Part shown: piece after piece, positions 19,101-27,029 of the stretch | Layout of the letters: each line of letters opens with the position of its first letter | Position numbering within the stretch: position 1 is the stretch's first letter | Source: Verrucomicrobiaceae bacterium | GTDB taxonomy: Bacteria > Verrucomicrobiota > Verrucomicrobiia > Verrucomicrobiales > Verrucomicrobiaceae | DNA: 64,000 nt | NCBI GenBank assembly: GCA_016795365.1 | Contig: JAEUHN010000047.1 | Span: forward strand, 124,001 to 188,000 | Direction of reading: 5' to 3' | Notes under the pieces: generated by a model | What the model saw: only the letters and a program-made list of their open reading frames with translations | What the model was told of the DNA's origin: nothing | Databases searched by the model: none | Program-made: the position numbers and the translations under genes

Positions 19101-21165
19101 TCCCACGGGTTTCGCTGACACGGCTGTCGCCTTGCCTGGAGCCCCTGTCACCATTGATGTGTGTGGCAATGATGTGGATGTCGATGGGGATGCCTTGACC
19201 GTGTTTTCCTTCACGGCTCCCCTGGCTGCACAGGGAACAGTTTCGAAGACGGGCGGAAAGCTGATCTTCAATCCTGCGGCGACCTTCACGGGGCCGGTCA
19301 ATATCACCTACATCGCTAGTGATCCATTGGGGCAAAAGAGCGCCGCGACGAGTGTTGCGATCACGATGGGCACGTGCACACCGAGCCAGACGGTGGTCAA
19401 TGTGTCAGCTGGCAGTGCCATTGATTCGATTGCTCTGCCGTTCATTGCCGATGCGGCGCTGCCGACAACGAACTTCCGCATCACCCAGGCGATCGACGTG
19501 GTGGCGTCCGCACCTTTCACTGTGGTCGAGAGTGTGCCGTGGTTGTCGGGGTCCGTCGTGGTGGATCCTGCGGTGCCCATTTCGCAGGCCGTGCTTTACA
19601 TTGATCCGAATCCTTCCGTGGCCCTTCGTTCGGGTTTCATCAAAATCGGCGGAGTGTCCGTCGAGGTGCGGCAGGCTGGTGTGCAAGCTCCGGCACTGGA
19701 CACGATGAATCTGGACTCCCAGGCAAAGGTGGGTGCGCCCTATCGCAGTGTGATCGGTCTGACGAATGCACCAGCGACGATGTCCGTCATTGGCACCTTG
19801 CCGCCAGGGCTCAAGTTCTATCCGAGCAGTGGCATTGTAGCTGGCGTTCCGACCAAGGATGGAATGTATCCAGTGACCTTCAAAGCGGTCAATGCAGCCC
19901 TGCCTGCGGGTGTGACCACGCCATTCACGTTCACCGTCGCGCAACTGCCCAACGGCGTGGCGGGTTCGTATGCAGCGCTGGTGAATCGTGAGCCCAACGT
20001 CAATGCCGACCTGGGCGGACGAGTGACGTGCTCCATCACTTCGGCTGCTGCCTTGACCGGCGCACTGACGGTGGATGGGGCGGCGCATTCGTTTACTGGC
20101 GTGATCAATCCTGACTTCGATCCCGGCTACACCGCGGGTGCCCGCATCGAAGTGAAGCGCACGGGCAAACCCAGCTACTTCCTTACTCTGCTGATCGGTG
20201 GCATCAGCAACAGCATCTCAGGCAGGTTGGAACTGGCAGGTTTGGCGGTGCCGGCCACGGCACCTTTGCTCGGACATCGAACGCCTTATTCGACCTCCAC
20301 TCCGGCTACGGACTTCGCCGCTCGTTACGTGAGCACCGTCAAGATCGACACCGTGTTCCAATCGCCGTCCGTTCCCGCTGGCGATGGTTACCTGACGATG
20401 GTGGCTGCCGCCAATGGCAGTGCCACGCTTGGTGGCAAGCTCGCAGATGGCACGGCGATCACAGGTTCAGCGATTCTTGGCGAGAGCCCCGCGCTTCCCG
20501 ATCACTCTCAGGTTTTCATCCACGTGCCCTTGTATGCAGGCACGGGTTCATACCAGGCGGCAATTGAGTTGTCGCCAGGTGGTGATGAGCCCAATGGCGT
20601 GCTCAGTTCGTCCACCTCCTGGCTGAAGAAACCGCAAGCTGCGACCACCGTGCGCGCTTATCGCTCCGGGTTCTCCGTCTCCACCACGGTGGAAGGCTGG
20701 GAATGGAAAACGCCTGCCGTGGGAACCAACGTCCTTGGTCTGACGGTCGAGCCGGACAACGCTGAACTGACGGTCTCTGGCGGAGAGGTTGAGCTGGCGG
20801 ATCAATTCAAGACGCTGAACCGGACCTTTGCCATCTCAGCCACGAATGTGTGCTCCTTCGGTGTGGCGACTCTCAACCCCACCAGCATTGCGATTGCCAT
20901 TGTGCCGAGCACAGGCCAGTTCACCGGCAGCTTCAAGCTCACCGATGTGGATGGCTACGTGCCGACCAAGTCCGTGGTGCGCACGGTGCCTTTCGAAGGT
21001 GTCATCGTGCCGGGACCAATGGGCAATTTCGGATCGGGCTTCTTCCTACTTTCGAAGTTGCAGGCCGATGCGGATCATCCGCTGCTTCCTGCCAATCCGG
21101 CATCCACCACCAGCCAGTTGTCAGGTCTAATCCAATTTGGTCAGCCAACGGCGGGCGGGCTCTGA
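16195..21165 (+). CDS. GloVer-repeat giant exported protein
   Basis: 1656 residues. Signal peptide MKTSSPLVLLVAGFSLLISVSFA. Residues ~25-760 are tandem units of the form 'G..DG.iYG......G..wkwt' (for example LPDGIFYGVAPLGGEGGGG, SDGTIYGACSDG), the GloVer repeat (TIGR03803) named for Gloeobacter and Verrucomicrobium. Next come two Fn3-like domains (~762-965), a cadherin-like domain with NDVDVDGDALTV (~967-1060), a BACON-like domain (~1061-1163), a He_PIG domain (~1165-1248) and the C-terminal module starting VAGSYAALVNREPNVNADLGG, shared with the upstream giant protein. ATG 16195 was chosen because the longer frame adds 28 residues before the signal peptide. Probably surface-exposed; ligand unknown. 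A terminator separates it from the upstream gene, so it has its own promoter, not identified. Confidence 0.85.
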   Translation: MKTSSPLVLLVAGFSLLISVSFAAPVYQVSATFESAPGNALAGLVKLPDGIFYGVAPLGGEGGGGCVFKVQGTGTVVASFSSIGVTLSDSSAELSRLVVMGSAIYGIHNGGAGASVIWKWNANDGLSKLADIDAVMVGTGVLESFVVASDGTIYGACSDGPISDGGSFWKWTAAGGFELILEFDGVGAPYQLPVAGLSSAPDGTVYGLTDQAEIRDPDTGALTGYSPAKLWKWTEANGLTTLADVQLTGAQVTGNFSVSPTGAVFGVAVDRNATNYDTRVPKLWKWASPDSSATLVHSFAASANISAQIVFDAAGNAFGATELGGTGASGQVWRVAATGGAAVVQASLPATAGKYTSGNLFRDPGTGQVFGLSYFKGVAPTHEGAVWRWTPTPLAVSVEATLTGWGTAGGKPQGVLVDSATGFVYGVSVGNNGDTQLWRANGATITVLATLPFATYGTIGESVTLVKDGSGNIYGITSSGPAAGKGALWKWTAATSVVSKLAAMGTAAVPGNPTGTLIRDASGNFYGLSQVSSGVGYYGSTSYVVLWRASPTGVLTNLGVIDPKVIGHQVSNTLILDGSTIYGVCESTGDSESALGVTGGMVWKWTAAGGIQTALNEPGSLQFMPQTLMKHSNGSLYFVCPNYDDARMALWSWSMNPAEPPMLVSEDDVANVGANSYILATPLIEGLGGLIYGTFPSNGAGNAGVLWSLDPAAPVPAFTVLHSFSGVTGRFPSAQQLTFDARGSLFGVARDVVWRFGEAPPGGSALPVVSNVSTTGLAATTVTINATVNPSGADAQMWVELGTAAIYLPTRVATSPSTLVAADPATAITASVPGLLANTTYFYRVAAQNAHGVSYSPTQSFKTLVAIAPAVVTSPVVVTTISATGATLAGTVNPRGASVTVVCDYGLSATALNSTLTFPTTLTGTTAQPVSFPLTTLAPHTRYYFRIRASGSMGTTSGATLSFLTGNRAPTGFADTAVALPGAPVTIDVCGNDVDVDGDALTVFSFTAPLAAQGTVSKTGGKLIFNPAATFTGPVNITYIASDPLGQKSAATSVAITMGTCTPSQTVVNVSAGSAIDSIALPFIADAALPTTNFRITQAIDVVASAPFTVVESVPWLSGSVVVDPAVPISQAVLYIDPNPSVALRSGFIKIGGVSVEVRQAGVQAPALDTMNLDSQAKVGAPYRSVIGLTNAPATMSVIGTLPPGLKFYPSSGIVAGVPTKDGMYPVTFKAVNAALPAGVTTPFTFTVAQLPNGVAGSYAALVNREPNVNADLGGRVTCSITSAAALTGALTVDGAAHSFTGVINPDFDPGYTAGARIEVKRTGKPSYFLTLLIGGISNSISGRLELAGLAVPATAPLLGHRTPYSTSTPATDFAARYVSTVKIDTVFQSPSVPAGDGYLTMVAAANGSATLGGKLADGTAITGSAILGESPALPDHSQVFIHVPLYAGTGSYQAAIELSPGGDEPNGVLSSSTSWLKKPQAATTVRAYRSGFSVSTTVEGWEWKTPAVGTNVLGLTVEPDNAELTVSGGEVELADQFKTLNRTFAISATNVCSFGVATLNPTSIAIAIVPSTGQFTGSFKLTDVDGYVPTKSVVRTVPFEGVIVPGPMGNFGSGFFLLSKLQADADHPLLPANPASTTSQLSGLIQFGQPTAGGL

Positions 21166-21179
21166 CGAGGTCTTCGCGC

Positions 21180-21704
21180 ATGACCCGCCTTGTTCTCAAC
21201 CATGACACTTATGAAGCCGTGCTTCGTGAAGTGGTGCCAGGCGCGCGGCGGTTCGTGTGGATTCTCACGGCCGACATCAAAGACCTTTTCGTCGAGAGCG
21301 AGGGCGGTCGGTTCATCCCCTTCCTAGAAGTGCTCGCGGGCAAGCTCCGCGATGGCGTCGAAGTCCGGCTCATTCACGCGAAGGAGCCGGGGCCAAGGTT
21401 CCGCGAGGAGTTCGATCGCTTTCCTGAGTTTCTCCAAAGCGACGCCTTTGATCGGCTTTTGTGTCCGCGCATGCACATGAAGTGCGTGATCGCTGACGGT
21501 CGGCTGGCTTACGTGGGTTCGGCGAATTTGACGGGAGCGGGACTCGGAGCAAAGAGCGAGCACCGGCGCAATTTCGAGGCCGGCATGGTCACCGATGATC
21601 CCGTCATGATTCGTGACCTGATGGCCTTTCTGGATGATTTTTACACCGGGTCTCTGTGCGCCACCTGCCAGCGCAAGGAGCTGTGCCCCAACCCACTGGC
21701 CTGA
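21180..21704 (+). CDS. phospholipase D-like domain protein
   Basis: 174 residues, one PLD half-domain. The HKD motif is His99-x-Lys101 (HMKCVIAD, with Asp106), followed by GSANLTGAG (Ser114, Asn116). Classical PLDs need two HKD motifs, so a single-motif protein of this size would act as a homodimer, as in the Nuc/BfiI-type nucleases or small phosphatidyl-transfer enzymes. The C-terminus has a Cys cluster, CATCQRKELC, which could bind a metal. No signal peptide, so probably cytoplasmic. The ATG at 21180 begins 14 bp after the giant protein's stop. It converges with pal, with an 11-bp gap. Phospholipid or nucleic acid substrate cannot be decided. Confidence 0.8.
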   Translation: MTRLVLNHDTYEAVLREVVPGARRFVWILTADIKDLFVESEGGRFIPFLEVLAGKLRDGVEVRLIHAKEPGPRFREEFDRFPEFLQSDAFDRLLCPRMHMKCVIADGRLAYVGSANLTGAGLGAKSEHRRNFEAGMVTDDPVMIRDLMAFLDDFYTGSLCATCQRKELCPNPLA

Positions 21705-21715
21705 CGCTTGCGACT

Positions 21716-22192
21716 CTACTGAGCGATGTAGATCTTCACCGTGTCCTCGCTGCTCAGGCCGGGCTGATCGTGACCGTAGCCTGTGCTGTGCAGATGGGCT
21801 GCGTCGATGCCTTGCTCGATGAACACTTGGCGGACACTCTCAGCGCGTCTCTGCGACAGAGAGCGTGCATAGCCTGAGGGCGTTCCGCGACGTGCGAATC
21901 CTGCGATGAGCAGTTGCGGAGCGGCCTCCTTCCACTGCTCGCCCAGCGTCTGAAGCTGAGCGCGCTGGCGGGAGGTGAGGAGGAATCGATTGGGCGGGAA
22001 GGTGATCATGGGACCCCCTGGCGTGAGCTTCTCAGGGTTGCTCAGCAACGATGGCAGCTTCTCCTGCGGCGGCAGGGCGTAGATCACGGCGGACGAGTTC
22101 ACCACGCGATTCAGCAGGCTGCACTGGCACAGCGTGAGCATGGCTGCGAAGGCGATGATCAGGCAGGTCAGGTGTGGGAATCGTGCATTCAT
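21716..22192 (-). CDS. pal: Pal-like OmpA-family lipoprotein
   Basis: 158 residues. N-terminal hydrophobic stretch CLIIAFAAMLTLCQC ends in a Cys-containing site suggestive of a lipobox, though LCQC is not ideal. The C-terminal half is an OmpA-type peptidoglycan-binding domain: LTSRQRAQLQTLGEQW, then ARRGTPSGYARSLSQRRAES and VRQVFIEQGIDAAHLHSTGYG, which match the 'N..LS..RA..V...L...G...' core with some drift. It would anchor the Tol complex to peptidoglycan from the outer membrane. Its ATG shares one base with the TGA of tolB (TGATG), so translation is coupled. Last gene of the five-gene tol-pal operon. The assignment is supported strongly by context. Confidence 0.85.
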   Translation of the reverse strand: MNARFPHLTCLIIAFAAMLTLCQCSLLNRVVNSSAVIYALPPQEKLPSLLSNPEKLTPGGPMITFPPNRFLLTSRQRAQLQTLGEQWKEAAPQLLIAGFARRGTPSGYARSLSQRRAESVRQVFIEQGIDAAHLHSTGYGHDQPGLSSEDTVKIYIAQ

Positions 22193-23394
22193 CAGCGCAT
22201 CCATCTGGGCTCGGAGATTTCACCACGACCGTTGACAATGCTGCGTCGCTTGCTGGTGACGATGTCTTGAATCCAGAGCTGGCCATTCTGAGCATAGGCG
22301 ATGCTGCGGCCATCGGGGCTCCAGGTGGGATGCTGGGCTCCGCCTTTCTGAAGCACGCGCGAGCTCCCGCTTGGATAGGGTTTCACCACCACTCCGAAAT
22401 CCAGACCCAGCCGGGCAGTGAAGGCCACCTGCTTGCCATCAGGCGACCACTCGGGATCGGTGGCGAAGGAGTAGCCGCAGGCCCATTTGGTAGCCGCGGC
22501 TTCAGTGTCGGACTCGACCACAAACAACTGCGGGCCATCGCCTTCGTTGGAGCTAAAAATGATGCGGCGACCATCGGGATGCCAGGCAGGATCGGCGGGG
22601 GTGCCCATGGATTCCGTGACGCAGACCGCGTGGCTTGTGGGAAGGTCGATCACGAAGATTTCGGGATTGCCCACGAAGCTCATCGTCAGGGCGACACGGC
22701 GTCCCTCGGGAGCAAATGCAACGCCGGAGTTCAGCCCTGGAGTGCCTGCGATGCGGCGCTCGGCACCGGCTCCCATGTCCACGAGCATTACATTGGGAAA
22801 GCCTGAGGAATAGCCCGTGAATGCCAGGAAGTCAGGGCTGATCGCCGGGGCCACGGCTCCGCCCGGATGGCGTGTCACCTGCTCCACATTGCTGCCATCG
22901 GCGTCGCACACATAAATTTGCTTCGTGCCGGACACATCGCTGACAAAGGCAAGCTGGCTGCTGGCCATCCCTGCGCGTCCAGTCACAGCGAAAAGCACGT
23001 CATCGGCGAGGGCCTTCACATTGTCCTCCAGTCCCGGTGCGGCGTAGGTGCGCTCAAAGATCGCGGTGCCTTCACGGTCCGTGAGCTTGGCATCGATGCG
23101 GCCACCCACGGACTTGCCCGTGAGGAGGAATCGAGCGGCCTTGGCGTCCAGGACGCGAAGCTCCTCGTGCGAGGCCAGGCGCTCGCTCATCTTGCGGGCT
23201 GCCGTCATGCCAGTCGCACCAGTGAACTCACCGACGGAGAGCGTGCGTGCTGTTTCCAGATCCTGGCGCGTGCGGCTCTTGGCGGGCTTGCGCTTCCAGA
23301 GCGATGACCAGTCCACCGCAGACGCGCGCTCTGGCATCACCAGCGTCAACGCGGTGGCACAGAACAGCAGAAGCCGACAGGGGTTACTCAACAT
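22192..23394 (-). CDS. tolB: TolB periplasmic beta-propeller protein
   Basis: 400 residues. The start at 23394 gives a signal peptide (LLLFCATALTLVMPERASA). Residues ~50-170 are the TolB N-terminal domain; the C-terminal two-thirds is a WD40-like propeller with repeated motifs KQIYVCDADGSNVEQVT, WHPDGRRIIFSS, WSPDGKQVAFTA and WSPDGRSIAYAQ. TolB sits in the periplasm and links Pal to the inner-membrane TolQRA motor. The gene overlaps the end of tolA by 11 bp and shares a base with the pal start. Upstream in-frame codons to 23502 lie inside tolA and have no signal-like sequence. Confidence 0.92.
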   Translation of the reverse strand: MLSNPCRLLLFCATALTLVMPERASAVDWSSLWKRKPAKSRTRQDLETARTLSVGEFTGATGMTAARKMSERLASHEELRVLDAKAARFLLTGKSVGGRIDAKLTDREGTAIFERTYAAPGLEDNVKALADDVLFAVTGRAGMASSQLAFVSDVSGTKQIYVCDADGSNVEQVTRHPGGAVAPAISPDFLAFTGYSSGFPNVMLVDMGAGAERRIAGTPGLNSGVAFAPEGRRVALTMSFVGNPEIFVIDLPTSHAVCVTESMGTPADPAWHPDGRRIIFSSNEGDGPQLFVVESDTEAAATKWACGYSFATDPEWSPDGKQVAFTARLGLDFGVVVKPYPSGSSRVLQKGGAQHPTWSPDGRSIAYAQNGQLWIQDIVTSKRRSIVNGRGEISEPRWMR

Positions 23395-24481
23395 GAAAAT
23401 TGACTTGGAACTCGTAAACGTCCCGCGGGTAAGAAGCGGGCAATTTGATGTCGATCTTGCCAAGACGATCCGCAGCTTCAAGCACGGAGAGATCGAGATC
23501 ATCGCTGCCGGAGTGCCGAGGCAGGCTGAAGTTCAACACGCGACCTTCACGATCGAGGCTCACATCCAGGCTGACGGTGCGCTGGTCGAGGTTGAGCTTG
23601 CTGGCATCGGGGGCCACCCATTCACGAAGAAATCCCTGAATGATGGCGCGGTCCACTTCATCCAGGCGAATGCCTTTGGCCGCCCCAGTGGTCGCGGCAT
23701 CGAGCGCGGCAATGTCGAGCAGGCTCGCCACCTTTGGCAGGTCCTTGTTCACCTTTCTGGGGACCGGATGAGACACCGTGACGAAGCGTGAGGCGTCTGA
23801 CGTTTGCGGCGCTGGCGTCGGGGGCGAGGGAGTGGCGGCCACTGCCGGTGCAGCAGGCTCTGGTTTGACCACCGGAGCTGGCTTGGGTGGCTCGGGAACG
23901 GGTTTGGGCGCTGGCGGAGGATCTTTCTTCGCCGTGGTCTGAGCGGGAGGAGGTGGTGGCAGAATCGGAGGTGCAGTGGGCTTCGGCTCGGGAACAGGAG
24001 CTGGTGCCGGGGCAGATTTGTCGGCGGCCATCGCACGCGCCATGAGCGCTGCGGCCTGGGCCGGGTCAATGGCGATCGCCTTGGGTGGGTTGTCCTCCAT
24101 GGGTTCCTCGGCGGGCGCTGGTGCGGATGCCTTGGATTCCGACTGCGCGACAGCTGTGCTAGGGGCGTTGAGCTCTGGTGGGATCGCGGTGGCAGCGAGT
24201 TTGGCGGGCTCGGTAATCAAGGGCTCGACGGCCTTGGTTGGCGGTGCAGGCTCGGGCTTTGACTCTGGAGGCGAGGTTGGTGGCACGTTGCCTGCCGGAC
24301 TGATCTCGACCGCGTTGGTGAAGTCGCCTGGTGCCACCCAGACGAGGTTTTGATTCGCTGATCCCTGCACCTCTTGATTGGCATGGCTCAGCCACCACCA
24401 GAGCCCGGCTCCGATCACCGCATGAACGCCGAGCACCAAAAAGGCGAAGCGTCCGACTGGTTCTAGATTGACTCGCGGCAT
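23384..24481 (-). CDS. tolA: TolA/TonB-like energy-transducing protein
   Basis: 365 residues. One membrane anchor near the N-terminus (FAFLVLGVHAVIGAGLWWWL), then a long Pro/Ala/Lys/Glu-rich periplasmic spacer (~50-240), and a C-terminal domain of about 100 residues with the TonB/TolA-type strand pattern (VSLDVSLDREGRVLNFSL ... YEFQVNFHVE). The gene sits between tolR and tolB, so the role is TolA: transmitting force from TolQR to TolB/Pal during outer-membrane constriction. The Pro-rich linker looks more TonB-like than the helical TolA stalk of Escherichia coli, so a TonB homologue doing the TolA job is possible. 4 bp separate it from tolR. Confidence 0.85.
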   Translation of the reverse strand: MPRVNLEPVGRFAFLVLGVHAVIGAGLWWWLSHANQEVQGSANQNLVWVAPGDFTNAVEISPAGNVPPTSPPESKPEPAPPTKAVEPLITEPAKLAATAIPPELNAPSTAVAQSESKASAPAPAEEPMEDNPPKAIAIDPAQAAALMARAMAADKSAPAPAPVPEPKPTAPPILPPPPPAQTTAKKDPPPAPKPVPEPPKPAPVVKPEPAAPAVAATPSPPTPAPQTSDASRFVTVSHPVPRKVNKDLPKVASLLDIAALDAATTGAAKGIRLDEVDRAIIQGFLREWVAPDASKLNLDQRTVSLDVSLDREGRVLNFSLPRHSGSDDLDLSVLEAADRLGKIDIKLPASYPRDVYEFQVNFHVE

Positions 24482-24485
24482 GTGA

Positions 24486-24914
24486 TCAGGTGCCAGGCTG
24501 GGATTTGTCCGCCGTGGCGACGGAGGTTTTTTGCACGCCCGCCTTCTTGAGCGTGCCCATCACGTCCACGAGCAACTGCACAGGCAGATCGCGATGAATC
24601 TGCACCAGCACGCCGAGCTTGGGGCGCTCGCGCAGGAGGGTCTGCAGTTCATCGCCGAGTGCCGAGAAGGGAATCTTCCGGCCGCTGAGGCTGAGGTTTT
24701 GCGAGGCATCGATCGTGAGGGTTACTACGTCCTTCGGTGCCGCACCTGCGGCTCCTTCACCCGCGAACGGGAGCTGCAATGAACGCGCATCCTGAAGCAG
24801 GGGAGCGGCCAGCATGAAAACAAACAGCAGCACCAGCACCACATCCAGCAGAGGGGTGATGCTGATCTCGTGGATCAGGCGCAACTGATGTCGATGCTGG
24901 GACCAGCGCTGCAT
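24486..24914 (-). CDS. tolR: TolR/ExbD proton-motor subunit
   Basis: 142 residues, normal for the family. One transmembrane helix with the essential Asp: ISITPLLDVVLVLLFVFML. The periplasmic domain follows (VVTLTIDASQNLSLSGRKI, VLVQIHRDLPVQLLVDVMG). It forms the proton-driven motor with TolQ in the inner membrane. Gaps are 16 bp to tolQ upstream and 4 bp to tolA downstream. Confidence 0.95.
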   Translation of the reverse strand: MQRWSQHRHQLRLIHEISITPLLDVVLVLLFVFMLAAPLLQDARSLQLPFAGEGAAGAAPKDVVTLTIDASQNLSLSGRKIPFSALGDELQTLLRERPKLGVLVQIHRDLPVQLLVDVMGTLKKAGVQKTSVATADKSQPGT

Positions 24915-24930
24915 ACAAATCGAAATGAAA

Positions 24931-25821
24931 TCAACTGCCTACAACCGACGCTGGCTGTCGCGAAGGTGGCGGCATCTGGCGAGGTGTATTCGCAGCGGCG
25001 GGTGCAGATGGAGCCGAAAACGCCACGACCTTGGGCGCGCCAAGTGCGCCCACGCTCGGCAGCTCATCGCTGGAGCGCGTTTGATGATCCACGTAGCGGC
25101 GATCAAAGGTGGAGGAGAGTTCCGAGGCGAAGTTGTCCATCCGCACCACCATCTCGCGAATGCGGGTGATCAGCACATTGTAGCCAAACATGCTGGGGAT
25201 CGCGACGAGCAGACCTACTACCGTGGTGAGCAGTGCTGCGCACACGCCTGGAGCCATGGCTTGAATGCTGGACTCGCCCTGCTGGCTGGTGGCCAGAGCG
25301 GCAAAGCTGCCCATGATGCCCCACACGGTGCCGAGCAGACCGATGAAAGGCGCGCCGCTCAAGGCGATCGAAACGGTGCTCAGGCCGTGCTCGAACTTCA
25401 GCGCGGCCTCGCCCACGGCACGTTCGAGGGCAACCTGCACTGCTGACATCTGCGATGGTGAGATGCGGCCTGCACCTTGAAGCCGTGCCCCGAAGGTGCG
25501 GTCAGGCTGATCGCTGCCCACGAGGTGGAAGGCCAGTTCGCGCGCCGCCTCGTGGTAGATGTGGTAGTAAGGAGCAAAATCAAAATGCTCGCCGTTCTGA
25601 TACATCGACAACGGATGAGGCGAACTGCGGAAGACGGAAACGAACTCCGCATTCGCCCGTCGAGCGCGGCGCAGGAGCACTACCTTGGCGATCATTGCGG
25701 TCCAGCTTCCGACCGACATGATGGCCAGGATCACGCAGATCACGATGCCCTCCGTGGTGGATTGGCGCCAGCCAAACTCCAGGCCGTTGGCCAGCAATGG
25801 GGAAGGAAGAAGCAGGTTCAT
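24931..25821 (-). CDS. tolQ: TolQ/ExbB proton-motor subunit
   Basis: 296 residues. Three predicted membrane helices: IVICVILAIMSVGSWTAMI near residue 26, and the conserved pair around APFIGLLGTVWGIMGSF and CAALLTTVVGLLVAIP. These are the MotA/TolQ/ExbB signatures. A C-terminal Pro/Ala/Ser-rich tail of ~45 residues is extra. It forms the proton channel with TolR. It is the first gene of the tol-pal operon; the 89 bp to the sdpI-like gene upstream should hold the promoter, though I see no clear -35/-10 pair. Five genes in the order Q-R-A-B-pal are typical; the usual cpoB (ybgF) gene is absent here. Confidence 0.95.
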   Translation of the reverse strand: MNLLLPSPLLANGLEFGWRQSTTEGIVICVILAIMSVGSWTAMIAKVVLLRRARRANAEFVSVFRSSPHPLSMYQNGEHFDFAPYYHIYHEAARELAFHLVGSDQPDRTFGARLQGAGRISPSQMSAVQVALERAVGEAALKFEHGLSTVSIALSGAPFIGLLGTVWGIMGSFAALATSQQGESSIQAMAPGVCAALLTTVVGLLVAIPSMFGYNVLITRIREMVVRMDNFASELSSTFDRRYVDHQTRSSDELPSVGALGAPKVVAFSAPSAPAAANTPRQMPPPSRQPASVVGS

Positions 25822-25910
25822 GACAGCTCAGCGTGCGAGTGAAATTCGCTCGCCATGCTATCGCAAAAAGTTCGGCTGTCTTGAATAAATCGCCGAGCGT
25901 TCAGCAGGCT

Positions 25911-26606
25911 TCATTTGGTGGCCGCGCTTGCAGCTTTCTCAGCCGCAGCTGCGCGCCACGCGATGAACATGGGAACCACCACAAGCACTATGATCCATGC
26001 GACGAAGAGAGGCTGTTGTGCCCTCGATGGCAGCAGCCAGATGCCAACAAGGAAGACAAGGCTGCTCGCGGTGTAGAGCCAGCCAGAGATGCGATGCGTG
26101 ATGCGCCACACGTTCTCGGAATTCATCGTCCACGGCACACGAATGCCCACGTAGCGATTGGGCTTCAGTTTGCCGAAGAAGTTGCCCAGGAACGCGATCA
26201 AAACCGCGACCAGCGTGGGCACGAGGCGCGACACATCGGGATGGCGTCCGAGGGCCGCAGCGATCTGGATCAAGGTGACAGCGCCGAGCATTGCTGAGAT
26301 GCCGAGGCGGATCGAGCGCGTGGCTTTGCCATGAGATGTGAGGCTGCCGTCAGGGTCGCGATGACGTGCCGGGTCGCGGCTCTCCAACCAGAACACGAGG
26401 CCGAAGATCAAGAACGTCGTGATCGGCATGATCGTGAGCCCCCATTCCTTCGGGGCCGTCCAGTTCACACGGCCATCAATGCCCCACTGCATGGGCACGC
26501 GGTCGGTGGCGAAAGGCATGGCCGCGAAGGCGGCGAGGGCCGGGAGAACGAGGAGCAGCAGTTGCAGCCACTCATCGCGCAGAAATTGGGCGAACTTGGT
26601 TTTCAT
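25911..26606 (-). CDS. SdpI-family integral membrane protein (DUF1648)
   Basis: 231 residues with about six hydrophobic helices. The DUF1648 portion (VPMQWGIDGRVNWTAPKEWG) and the C-terminal SdpI portion (NRYVGIRVPWTMNSENVWR, then HRISGWLYTASSLVFLVG) are both present. In Bacillus subtilis SdpI is an immunity protein against the SdpC toxin and a membrane sensor that sequesters the repressor SdpR; elsewhere its role is poorly known. The start at 26606 overlaps the end of the ArsR-type gene in an ATGA, so the two are translationally coupled, as in the sdpRI operon. A longer open frame upstream is the shadow of the arsR-type gene. No sdpABC toxin genes are in the window. Confidence 0.88.
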   Translation of the reverse strand: MKTKFAQFLRDEWLQLLLLVLPALAAFAAMPFATDRVPMQWGIDGRVNWTAPKEWGLTIMPITTFLIFGLVFWLESRDPARHRDPDGSLTSHGKATRSIRLGISAMLGAVTLIQIAAALGRHPDVSRLVPTLVAVLIAFLGNFFGKLKPNRYVGIRVPWTMNSENVWRITHRISGWLYTASSLVFLVGIWLLPSRAQQPLFVAWIIVLVVVPMFIAWRAAAAEKAASAATK

Positions 26607-26911
26607 GAACTGGTTCTTGGCTTGAGCCGCGCGACCTTGCGGGCGACGGGCTTGGTTTCGGTGACGAGCTTGCTCAACCACACCATCACATCCTCCACCA
26701 CGCTGGTGTTCAGGTGGTAGCGGCGGAACTGCCCCTCGCGCTCCTGCTCGATCAGCTCGGCACGCATCAGCAGCTCGAGGTGATGGGAGATCGTGGGCTT
26801 GGCCACATCGCAGCGCTCGGCGATCTCGCCCGCGGTCAGGGACTGCTTGCGCAGCAGCTCCAGAATGCGTCGGCGGGTGGCGTCGTTGAGGGCTTTGAAG
26901 AGGTCGTTCAT
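26603..26911 (-). CDS. ArsR/SdpR-family transcriptional repressor
   Basis: 102 residues. A winged helix-turn-helix protein: MNDLFKALNDATRRRILELL, recognition helix CDVAKPTISHHLELLMRAEL, and wing EREGQFRRYHLN. It has none of the metal-binding Cys pairs of ArsR/SmtB metal sensors, consistent with the SdpR autorepressor subgroup, which responds to its partner SdpI. A perfect inverted repeat lies 19 bp before the start codon. First gene of a two-gene operon. Confidence 0.9.
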   Translation of the reverse strand: MNDLFKALNDATRRRILELLRKQSLTAGEIAERCDVAKPTISHHLELLMRAELIEQEREGQFRRYHLNTSVVEDVMVWLSKLVTETKPVARKVARLKPRTSS

Positions 26912-26929
26912 GCGGGTCGAGCGATTCTA

Positions 26930-26951
26930 TATTTCGACAACTATCGAAATA
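26930..26951. promoter_or_regulatory. operator: perfect 8-bp inverted repeat
   Basis: TATTTCGA (26930-26937) and TCGAAATA (26944-26951) with a 6-bp spacer. It sits between the arsR/sdpR-type gene (minus) and the peptide-binding lipoprotein gene (plus, 78 bp away). The natural reading is the autoregulatory site of the ArsR-type repressor; it could also affect the divergent gene. Confidence 0.7.
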
Positions 26952-27029
26952 ATTCAAGCCCGATTTCACGACGGCGCGTTCGTGGCAATTCAATGGCGAC
27001 AGGGCGGGAATGCGCTTTACTCGCGCGCC

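Noticed and set aside
26607-26993. N-terminal extension of the SdpI-like gene
   Set aside because: The open frame continues upstream, but this region encodes the ArsR-type repressor in another frame, and the ATGA overlap marks the real start at 26606.
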